From assembly GCF_001642325.1 (NCBI RefSeq), contig NZ_LSFI01000030.1, positions 1 through 36,863 of the forward strand: a stretch of 36,863 nucleotides of DNA, read 5' to 3'. Both the position numbers and the translations under genes were made by a program. This DNA is from Thermodesulfatator autotrophicus (GTDB lineage: Bacteria > Desulfobacterota > Thermodesulfobacteria > Thermodesulfobacteriales > Thermodesulfatatoraceae). The first letter of the stretch is position 1. Each line of letters opens with the position of its first letter. The notes below the pieces were generated by a model, which made no database searches, was not told the origin of the DNA, and saw only the letters and a list, made by a program, of their open reading frames with translations. Of this stretch, positions 30,637 through 36,863 are shown one piece after another.

Positions 30637-31575
30637 TCAGAATAAGCGTTTTTTAATAAAAAGTACCACTACAATGGCTGAAAGTAGAAAGGACAAACTC
30701 ATAAGAATAAAAAAGGCGTGAGGAGAATCCTGTAAAGGAAGCTTTATATTCATACCGTAAATGCTTGATACCAGGGTGGGAAGCATCAAAACTATCGTAG
30801 CCGAGGTAAGGAATTTCATTACCATGTTGAGGTTATTGGAGATAACCGAGGCATAGGCATCCATAGTGCCGGTTAAAATGTCGCTAAATATTTTGGCCAT
30901 ATCAATGGCCTGGCGGTTTTCTATCTGGACGTCTTCAAGGAGTTCCAGGTCATCTTCAGTAAGGCGTAAAAACCTGCCAGATTGAAGGCGGCTTAAAACT
31001 ATGTCATTAGCCCGCAGGGCGGTGTTGAAATATACCAAGCTCTTTTCAATGTTCAAAAGCTTTAGCAATTCCTTATTTCTCATGGAACGATAAAGTTCCT
31101 GTTCATATTCGTTGATAAGCTTGTCTATCAATCTGAGATAGCGCAGATAAATAGTAGCGATGCACCAGAAGAAATGAAAAAGAAAGGGAATAGGCCTTTC
31201 CAAAGTGAAATTTTTGACTTTATTAAGGGCCATTAAAAAATCTTCAAAAACGGGATTTTCTTTTAAACAAACCGTAATAATAGCTTCTTCCGTAAGGATT
31301 ATGCCGATGGGAATGGTTTCATAGCGAATAAAGCCTTCTTCGTGACGCGGGTCAGGCACACGTAGAATGATAAGAAGCTGGTCTTCTTCAAGCTCAATAC
31401 GAGGTATTTCTTCTTCATCTAGAGGATAGCGCAAAAATTCTGGAAAGACTTTTAAGGTTTCCTGAATATAATTAAGTTCTTCTTCTGTGGGTGAGGTGAG
31501 ACAAACCCAGCATGGCCGCTCAATCTGCGGTGCCAGAGATAAAACTCCTTTTTCCGCGCGATAAATACGTAGCAA
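30637..31575 (-). CDS. corA: CorA-family magnesium/cobalt transporter
   Basis: The 312-residue protein has a large cytosolic domain and two C-terminal membrane helices separated by the selectivity motif YGMN (SSIYGMNIKLP). CorA forms a pentameric Mg2+ (and Co2+/Ni2+) channel. The start is TTG at 31573-31575 with a GAAGG Shine-Dalgarno six bases upstream; the residues after it (MLRIYRAEKG) begin in the family manner. It is the first gene of the minus-strand operon and divergent from trmD. Confidence 0.92.
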   Translation of the reverse strand: MLRIYRAEKGVLSLAPQIERPCWVCLTSPTEEELNYIQETLKVFPEFLRYPLDEEEIPRIELEEDQLLIILRVPDPRHEEGFIRYETIPIGIILTEEAIITVCLKENPVFEDFLMALNKVKNFTLERPIPFLFHFFWCIATIYLRYLRLIDKLINEYEQELYRSMRNKELLKLLNIEKSLVYFNTALRANDIVLSRLQSGRFLRLTEDDLELLEDVQIENRQAIDMAKIFSDILTGTMDAYASVISNNLNMVMKFLTSATIVLMLPTLVSSIYGMNIKLPLQDSPHAFFILMSLSFLLSAIVVVLFIKKRLF

Positions 31576-31632
31576 GATCGACCTTCTTCGCTCACTGGAC
31601 TACCGTTTTTAAAAAAGTTAAAGTTCTAAAAT

Positions 31633-31661
31633 TTGTCTTGTCGTTTACCACAAAATAAAAT
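31633..31661 (+). promoter_or_regulatory. Candidate sigma-70 promoter for trmD operon
   Basis: TTGTCT (31633-31638) and TAAAAT (31656-31661) are separated by exactly 17 bases. GAGG at 31673-31676 is the ribosome binding site of trmD. The leader would be only about 15 bases. Confidence 0.5.
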
Positions 31662-31682
31662 GACAGGCAACAGAGGAAAAGA

Positions 31683-32417
31683 ATGAGATACGATATTGTA
31701 ACCATTTTTCCCGAATATTTTGAAAGTCCTCTTGAAGTTGGGGCCATAAAAAAGGCCCGAAAGAGAGGGCTAATCAGTATCAATATATTGAATCTGCGTG
31801 ATTTTGCTTATGATAAACACAAAATGGTTGACGACCGACCTTTTGGTGGGGGTGAAGGCATGGTTTTTAAGCCCGAGCCCCTTTATAGGGCTATTCAAAA
31901 AGTAAAAGGAGAAGGGAGCCCCTATGTAGTGTATCTTTCACCGCAAGGGCGAGTTCTCACTCAGAAGATAGTCAAAGAGCTTTACGAAAAAAAGCATCTT
32001 TTACTAATATGTGGTCGCTACGAAGGTATTGATGAGCGCATAAGAGAACATTTTATTGACGACGAAATTTCCATTGGTGATTACGTGGTCTTTGGAGGAG
32101 AAGTGGCCGCTCTGGTGATTATTGAGGCGGTTTCAAGGCTTGTACCAGGAGTGGTAGGCAAAAGAGATTCAGTGGAAAAAGAATCCTTTAGCCAGGGGCT
32201 TCTTAAGTATCCCCAATATACCCGGCCGCGAGATTTTATGGGTTATCAGGTGCCAGAGGTTCTGCTTTCTGGAGACCATGCCCGCATTGAGGCCTGGCGA
32301 CGCAGGAAATCCCTTGAAACCACTCTGAAAAGACGCCCGGATTTATTAAAAAAGGCTAGCCTTAGCCCTGAAGACGAAAAAATACTGAAAGAGCTTGGCT
32401 GGAAAAAATATGAGTGA
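31683..32417 (+). CDS. trmD: tRNA (guanine-37-N1)-methyltransferase TrmD
   Basis: The 244-residue SPOUT enzyme has the TrmD signature throughout: YDIVTIFPEYF, DRPFGGGEGMVFKPEP, the SAM-knot segment CGRYEGIDERI, SIGDYVVFGGEVAALV and the C-terminal tRNA-binding part with LLSGDHARIEAWRR. It makes m1G37 in tRNAs that read codons beginning with C or G (including tRNA-Pro, encoded at 21571). It is the first gene of a long plus-strand operon and overlaps the next gene by eight bases. Confidence 0.97.
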   Translation: MRYDIVTIFPEYFESPLEVGAIKKARKRGLISINILNLRDFAYDKHKMVDDRPFGGGEGMVFKPEPLYRAIQKVKGEGSPYVVYLSPQGRVLTQKIVKELYEKKHLLLICGRYEGIDERIREHFIDDEISIGDYVVFGGEVAALVIIEAVSRLVPGVVGKRDSVEKESFSQGLLKYPQYTRPRDFMGYQVPEVLLSGDHARIEAWRRRKSLETTLKRRPDLLKKASLSPEDEKILKELGWKKYE

Positions 32418-32988
32418 GCCCAGACTTTACGTGGCTTTAATACACTATCCGGTAGTTAATAAAGAAGGAAAAATTATAGCCTCTTCAGTAACTAACCTTG
32501 ACCTCCACGATATTTCTCGCATTTGCCGCACCTTTGGAGTAAGGGGTTACTATGTGGTTCAGCCTCTAAGGGAACAGAGAGAACTGGTAGAAGAGCTTCT
32601 TGCCTATTGGCAAAGTGGCTATGGTAGGGTATATAACCCCGATCGCGAAGAGGCCTTAAAGATTTTAAAGGTGCTACCTTCACTAAAACTGGTTTTGAAA
32701 GAGATAGAAGAGAGAGAAGGAAAACGGCCTATTTTGATAGGTACTGACGCTCGTGAAGAGTATACTAATATCAAATTTTTGTCCATGCGAAAACTTATTT
32801 GGCAAGGTGAAGTTTCTTTGTTACTTTTAGGAACCGCCTGGGGCCTGGCCCCAAAGTTGCTGGACGCCTGTGATTATATACTTGAGCCTGTAAAAGGGGC
32901 TCAAAGTGATTATAACCACCTTTCAGTTCGCGCAGCAGCGGCTATTATATTAGATCGCCTGCTTGGCGAAATCTGGTGGAAGGAATAG
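32410..32988 (+). CDS. SPOUT-type RNA methyltransferase (TM1570-like)
   Basis: The 192-residue protein ([20 protein letters not shown]...) matches a small SPOUT methyltransferase family usually next to trmD and rplS (the Pfam SAM_MT RNA-type, Thermotoga TM1570-like). Supported by the knot-like C-terminal [13 protein letters not shown] and the [19 protein letters not shown] end. The target nucleotide is unknown. The ATG at 32410 is preferred to an upstream TTG because it overlaps the trmD stop by eight bases and gives a normal first strand. Confidence 0.82.
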   Translation: MSEPRLYVALIHYPVVNKEGKIIASSVTNLDLHDISRICRTFGVRGYYVVQPLREQRELVEELLAYWQSGYGRVYNPDREEALKILKVLPSLKLVLKEIEEREGKRPILIGTDAREEYTNIKFLSMRKLIWQGEVSLLLLGTAWGLAPKLLDACDYILEPVKGAQSDYNHLSVRAAAAIILDRLLGEIWWKE

Positions 32989-33005
32989 AAACAAGGAGGA
33001 ATATC

Positions 33006-33353
33006 ATGATTCCGGTGGTAAGAGAGATTGAAAATGAATACCTGCGAAAAGATCTTCCTGACTTTCGCCCTGGTGATACCGTAAAAGTTTATTTTCGCAT
33101 TGTAGAAGGGGAAGACAAGGAAAGGACTCAGGTCTTCCAGGGAGTGGTTATCAGGAAAAGAGGCTCAGGCACCGGAGCTACTTTTACAGTGCGGAAAGTC
33201 TCTTACGGTATAGGTGTTGAAAGGACTTTTCCTCTGCACTCTCCTCGGCTAGAAAAGATAGAAGTGGTTAAGAAGGGTAAAGTGCGTCGGGCAAGGCTTT
33301 ACTACCTTCGTGGCCGTACTGGTAAAGCAGCCAGGATTAAGGAGAGACGCTAG
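33006..33353 (+). CDS. rplS: 50S ribosomal protein L19
   Basis: The 115-residue protein is a standard L19: [47 protein letters not shown] and the basic end [20 protein letters not shown]. The ATG at 33006 is chosen because AAGGAGGA (32993-33000) lies five bases upstream. The trmD-rplS linkage is widespread in bacteria. Confidence 0.98.
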   Translation: MIPVVREIENEYLRKDLPDFRPGDTVKVYFRIVEGEDKERTQVFQGVVIRKRGSGTGATFTVRKVSYGIGVERTFPLHSPRLEKIEVVKKGKVRRARLYYLRGRTGKAARIKERR

Positions 33354-33355
33354 TT

Positions 33356-34018
33356 TTGTTTAGAGAGCCTGTTCGCTGGGAACGAGAAAAGCAGTTTTAT
33401 CGGCGTTACCAGTACATTGCCGGAGTAGATGAAGTGGGCCGCGGGGCCCTTGCTGGCCCCGTGGTAGCGGCGGCGGTTATTCTGCCTCAAGATTTTGATC
33501 ATCCAGACTTAGCTGATTCTAAACGCCTTACTCCGGAAAAAAGAGAAGAACTTTATCAATTAATTACAGCCGAAGCCGTGGCCTGGGCCGTAGCTCAGGT
33601 GGAAAACCACGTTATTGATGAAATAGGCATTCTTAAAGCGAGCCTTAAGGCTATGGCCGAGGCCCTTGAGGCTTTAAAGCCCCGGCCAGAAATTGCCCTG
33701 GTTGACGGCAAGTTTGTTACTCCCTGGGTAGGCCTTCAAAAGGCCATTGTTGATGGAGACGCCCTTTGTAAGTCCATTGCCGCGGCTTCTATTGTGGCTA
33801 AAGTTACCCGTGACCATATCATGATTGAGGCCGCCCAGAGGTTTCCTGAATACGCCTTTGAAAAGCACAAAGGTTACGCCACCAAACAACACTTGGAGGC
33901 CTTAAAAGCCCATGGCCCTTCTCCCTTCCATCGTTACTCTTTTAGGCCGATTTCAGAAACCAAAAGACCCGAAGAAATTGGGCTCTTTCGCAGAAGAACT
34001 CGCCTGTTGCTATTTTAA
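33356..34018 (+). CDS. rnhB: Ribonuclease HII
   Basis: The 220-residue enzyme removes ribonucleotides and RNA primers from RNA-DNA hybrids. The family motifs are clear: GVDEVGRGALAGPVV (catalytic Asp25 and Glu26), DSKRLTPEKRE, and DGDALCKSIAAASIVAKVTRD. The start is TTG at 33356, three bases after the rplS stop, with AAGGAGAG upstream. The last 107 bases overlap the next gene in another frame. Confidence 0.95.
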   Translation: MFREPVRWEREKQFYRRYQYIAGVDEVGRGALAGPVVAAAVILPQDFDHPDLADSKRLTPEKREELYQLITAEAVAWAVAQVENHVIDEIGILKASLKAMAEALEALKPRPEIALVDGKFVTPWVGLQKAIVDGDALCKSIAAASIVAKVTRDHIMIEAAQRFPEYAFEKHKGYATKQHLEALKAHGPSPFHRYSFRPISETKRPEEIGLFRRRTRLLLF

Positions 34019-34325
34019 GCTCAAAGGATATAAAGTCTTAGCCCAGAACTGGCGCACCCGTTACGGTGAAATAGACCTTGTTGTCAGGCGTAAAGACACG
34101 CTGGTATTTGTGGAAGTTAAAGCCAGACAGAGTCTTCGTAAGGGTACTCCCGAAGAGGCCCTAACTACCCATAAACAGAAAAAACTTTTAACTCTGGCTA
34201 AACTTTATCTCCAGCAGGAAAAAGTGAAGCCTAAAAAAGTTCGTTTTGACCTGATAGCCATTGATTTTTCAGAAAAAAAGCCTCAACTTAGACATTACCA
34301 GGGGGTGATTGAAGATGACTACTGA
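33912..34325 (+). CDS. UPF0102/YraN family endonuclease-like protein
   Basis: The 137-residue protein shows the UPF0102 pattern LGSFAEELACCYFKLKGYKV, RTRYGEIDLVV, LVFVEVKARQ and VRFDLIAI, a restriction-endonuclease-like fold with the Glu/Asp and ExK-type residues. Function unknown; linked to rnhB in many genomes. The ATG at 33912 lies 107 bases inside rnhB. Family members usually start only about 8-10 residues before the G-x-x-x-E-E segment, so an internal start (for example TTG near 33978) may be real and the overlap shorter. Confidence 0.88.
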   Translation: MALLPSIVTLLGRFQKPKDPKKLGSFAEELACCYFKLKGYKVLAQNWRTRYGEIDLVVRRKDTLVFVEVKARQSLRKGTPEEALTTHKQKKLLTLAKLYLQQEKVKPKKVRFDLIAIDFSEKKPQLRHYQGVIEDDY

Positions 34326-36156
34326 TCGCAAAAAACGCGAAGAAGAAGCGCTTAAGAGTAAGAGGCAGCCTCTCTGGCCAGAAAAAGAACTTCCTGACTG
34401 GCGAGAACTTCTTAGCGCTCCCTCTGAAAAGGCAGAGGAAATCATGCAGAGTCTTTCTCTTCGTGAGCAATTAGCCCTTATTCTTCAGGCCCCCTGGGAA
34501 GTGAGAGAAAGGCTGATTGTTTTTTCGCCCCAGGCCGAACGCCTGGTCAAGGCCTTGCCTCCTCAGGAGTTTTTCTGGACGATTAAGGCCGTAAGCCCGG
34601 AAGAGGCCGTTACCCTTCTTTCTATGGCCACGCCGCTTCAGCTCCAGTTTCTCTTTGATTTAGACTGCTGGCGTAAAGATCAGCTTGTGCTTGAACGGGC
34701 CCTAGCCTGGCTTACCCTTCTTTTTGAGGCCAGTGAAGACGTAGTGGCCCGCTGGCTGAAACAGGTAGATTTTGAGTTTCTGGTTACCCTTATGAAGCGC
34801 CTGGTTGAGGTTTACAAGCGGCCTGATGGCGTTGACCTAACCGAGGCCCGGGACTGGCTTCCGCCTTATACCCTTGATGATATGTATTTCGTAAACTTTC
34901 GTCTGGATAAGTTTGAGCCTTTATCCCGTCGCTTGATTGAAATTCTCATGGAGTTTGACCAACCCCGGTATAGAGACCTGATGGAATCTATCATCTGGGA
35001 GCTTCCGGCAGAAATGGAAGAGCTTGCCTATCGCTGGCGCAGGGCCCGCCTGGCTGACTGGGGAATCCCTGATTATTACGAAGCCATAGATGTTTATGCT
35101 CCCACTACACCTGACCACCTCCGTCGTATTGAACCAGCTTATCTACCCGCTCCTGAGGAAGAAGAAACTCCTCCGCCGGCCTTTCTGCCGGCTATTCAAA
35201 CTGAAGGGGTTGAATTTCTAGCGGAAGCCATAAGTCGTCTCAAGGATTACCGTCAGATAGAGAGATTAAAGCGAGAACTGGCCTGGCTGGTAAATAAAGT
35301 TTTAGTGGTGGACATAGGCACCATAGATGATGTCGAGGAGGCCCGTCAGGTCTTTGACAAGGTGGCTGGTTATTTGAATATCGGCTTGGAATACTTGGCT
35401 CATGGCCAGGTTGAGGCCGCGGTAAAAATCCTTGAAACTTATTTTCTGGAAGATATTTTTCGCCTGGCCCAGAAATTAATTGTTGACCTGCGGCGTTATG
35501 CCAATGAGATCCTTACCCAGGAAGGCATAGACTCTCGTATTTTCCGCCATCTGGACGAACCTTACGCCTCTTACCTTAAGGGAGTAACAGCTAAAGATGC
35601 TAACCGCATTATGCTCTTTCAGCCTGAAAAAGTGGGTACTGCTGAAGAGTTTCGTTTCTTTAGACGCCTTGAGGAAATAGACCGCGTAAGACGAGTGCTT
35701 TCTGAAATTGCCTACTGGGCGCCTCTTATCCAGAAGGCTTTTGGTATTCCGCCGGTATGGCTGGCAGAACTTGCCCTTAAAAAGACCAATCTCCTTGAAC
35801 CAGCAGACATTAAGTGGAGTACGCTGGTTTTAACTTCTCTGGGGAACTGGATTACTGAGAGGAAGTTTCGTTTTGAGGCCCTTCCTCAGGAAAAGTGGCC
35901 TGAGGTTATTTCCAGGCTTCTTGGCAAGCACCCTGGTTCTGGCCGTAGCGTGGTTAAGGAAAAAATAAAAGAAGAGACTTTTGAAAACTTTAAAAAGCTT
36001 GCTAGAGAAATTGCCCCGGTTGAAGAAGACCATCTCAAAAGCTTTCTTGACTTATGTTTTTTCCGCGCTGAAGAAGAATTCGCCTTTGCTGACGAAAAAA
36101 ACATCCCTGACCCGCGCTATGTACAATGCATGTTAATAGAGCTAAGGGAAGCATGA
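34315..36156 (+). CDS. DUF6178 family protein
   Basis: The 613-residue cytosolic protein fits the DUF6178 family, which I know mainly from deltaproteobacteria: LPPQEFFWTIKAVSPEEAV, LQFLFDLDCWRKDQL, LDDMYFVNFR, EMEELAYRWRRARLADWG and IPDYYEAIDVYAP. The body is helical with repeated acidic and aromatic residues; no enzymatic motif is seen. Function unknown. The ATG at 34315 was chosen over an upstream TTG because a GGGGGTGA Shine-Dalgarno lies before it; it overlaps yraN by 11 bases. It couples to the Clp1-like gene by a four-base overlap (ATGA). Confidence 0.85.
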   Translation: MTTDRKKREEEALKSKRQPLWPEKELPDWRELLSAPSEKAEEIMQSLSLREQLALILQAPWEVRERLIVFSPQAERLVKALPPQEFFWTIKAVSPEEAVTLLSMATPLQLQFLFDLDCWRKDQLVLERALAWLTLLFEASEDVVARWLKQVDFEFLVTLMKRLVEVYKRPDGVDLTEARDWLPPYTLDDMYFVNFRLDKFEPLSRRLIEILMEFDQPRYRDLMESIIWELPAEMEELAYRWRRARLADWGIPDYYEAIDVYAPTTPDHLRRIEPAYLPAPEEEETPPPAFLPAIQTEGVEFLAEAISRLKDYRQIERLKRELAWLVNKVLVVDIGTIDDVEEARQVFDKVAGYLNIGLEYLAHGQVEAAVKILETYFLEDIFRLAQKLIVDLRRYANEILTQEGIDSRIFRHLDEPYASYLKGVTAKDANRIMLFQPEKVGTAEEFRFFRRLEEIDRVRRVLSEIAYWAPLIQKAFGIPPVWLAELALKKTNLLEPADIKWSTLVLTSLGNWITERKFRFEALPQEKWPEVISRLLGKHPGSGRSVVKEKIKEETFENFKKLAREIAPVEEDHLKSFLDLCFFRAEEEFAFADEKNIPDPRYVQCMLIELREA

Positions 36157-36842
36157 TAGATATTCCGAACTCCTGGGAAGCGCTGGCAAAGGAAGTTGTT
36201 GTTAACAAACCCCCAAAAATTATCCTCATCGGCGGAGTTGATGTAGGGAAAAGCACTTTTTCTTTTTATCTTCTTGAAAAACTCCTTGAAGCAGGTATTA
36301 AGGCCGCACTTCTTGACGCTGATGTAGGCCAAAAAGACGTAGGCCCTCCTACCACCATAGGCCTAAAACATTTCAATACCCTGGAGGAACTAAAAAAAGA
36401 AAGGCCTTTTTCCGCTGAAAGACTTTATTTTGTGGGCTCTACCACACCGGTGGGGCATCTTCTGCCTCTGGTGGTTGGGACAGGCCTTCTTGCCCACGAA
36501 AGCAAGGCCGAAGTTACGGTAATTAATACTACCGGGTTGATTAAAGGTCCGGGTGTGGCTTTAAAGACCTTTAAGATTGAAAATATAAAGCCTGATTTGA
36601 TCGTGGCTTTTCAAAGAGAACGAGAGCTTTATCCAATTTTGCAGGCCTTTAAACACTATCCCGTGCGCTTGCTTGAAGTCTCTCCCAAGGCAAGCCCTAA
36701 AACTATACCTGATAGAAAAAAGCGGAGAGAGGAAGCCTACCAGAAATATTTTTCTGATAATCGTTTAATAGAACTCAACCGGCGAGAGATAAGTATCCAG
36801 AGGCCGAGAAAAATTACTCCTCATCTTCTTTGTGCCCCATAG
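36153..36842 (+). CDS. Clp1/Grc3-like P-loop kinase-type protein
   Basis: The 229-residue protein has a P-loop at residues 27-34 (GGVDVGKS), a switch-like segment DADVGQKDVGPP and INTTGLIKGPGVALK, the order seen in the Clp1 P-loop domain (polynucleotide 5'-hydroxyl kinases of eukaryotes and archaea). It lacks the N- and C-terminal domains of eukaryotic Clp1. RNA or DNA 5' kinase activity is possible but unproven. The ATG at 36153 overlaps the DUF6178 stop by four bases, with AAGGGA upstream; the ATG at 36126 would give nine extra residues without a ribosome binding site. No gene is seen in the last 21 bases of the window. Confidence 0.85.
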   Translation: MIDIPNSWEALAKEVVVNKPPKIILIGGVDVGKSTFSFYLLEKLLEAGIKAALLDADVGQKDVGPPTTIGLKHFNTLEELKKERPFSAERLYFVGSTTPVGHLLPLVVGTGLLAHESKAEVTVINTTGLIKGPGVALKTFKIENIKPDLIVAFQRERELYPILQAFKHYPVRLLEVSPKASPKTIPDRKKRREEAYQKYFSDNRLIELNRREISIQRPRKITPHLLCAP

Positions 36843-36863
36843 TGTTTCGTCAACTGTGTCCGC

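Noticed and set aside
1-36863. CRISPR array or prophage.
   Set aside because: No regularly spaced repeats of the CRISPR type, and no phage structural, integrase or lysis genes are present.

Overview
The window looks like chromosome from a thermophilic, anaerobic, sulfur-metabolising bacterium of the Desulfobacterota/Thermodesulfobacteriota type. This is inferred from gene content: a Tat-exported molybdopterin oxidoreductase fused to a PsrB-like ferredoxin, a Rieske/cytochrome b pair with a multiheme cytochrome c, a DUF6178 protein (a family I associate with deltaproteobacteria), a stand-alone AICAR transformylase domain, a pyruvoyl SpeD and a bacterial Clp1-like P-loop protein. Genes are tightly packed, with many 1-20 base overlaps and several TTG/GTG starts. 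No phage, plasmid or CRISPR region is visible.

Layout. 1-690: the 3' end of a REP-associated (Y1/IS200-like) transposase and its downstream spacer. 691-5144: the molybdo-oxidoreductase/ferredoxin fusion and an exported transglutaminase-like protein, ending at a hairpin shared with the convergent Trk/Ktr potassium-uptake genes (5169-7193, minus). 7194-7867: repeats and a decayed IS1634-like transposase. 7868-17416: a plus-strand run of overlapping or closely spaced genes: a small exported protein, a histidine kinase, a sigma-54 response regulator, a cysteine synthase/cysteinyl-tRNA synthetase fusion, an RlmD/TrmA-type RNA methyltransferase, a Rieske protein, cytochrome b, and a multiheme cytochrome c interrupted by one in-frame TGA. 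17504-20385: pstS with a strong terminator, then dedA and larC. 20537-21647: a complete RAYT transposase divergent from tRNA-Pro(GGG). 21745-24676: speD, speE and the AICAR transformylase. 24777-27891: an operon of an unknown protein, an alpha/beta hydrolase, a BCAM0308-like zinc protein, a DksA/TraR protein and a PgsA-like phosphatidyltransferase. 28123-31575 (minus): corA, uppP, an HtrA-like protein with no catalytic triad, and a METTL21-like methyltransferase. 31683-36842: trmD, a SPOUT RNA methyltransferase, rplS, rnhB, yraN, DUF6178 and a Clp1-like kinase.

How the genes may work together. The Rieske, cytochrome b and multiheme cytochrome genes probably form a menaquinol-oxidising complex that passes electrons to a heme wire. 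The most striking observation is that the cytochrome frame runs through a TGA (16973-16975) into a segment with two more heme motifs but no signal peptide of its own. A 7-bp hairpin with a CGUGAC loop follows the TGA at a distance compatible with a bacterial SECIS element, making this a candidate selenocysteine-containing multiheme cytochrome; a nonsense mutation is the main alternative. Other points of note are the CysK-CysRS fusion, an Asp-for-Cys ligand in the fused ferredoxin, the inactive-looking HtrA, an atypical SpeD active site, and a 13-base motif (AGGGACAGGCAAA) found inside and around the transposase genes and as a perfect palindrome at 24682-24712.
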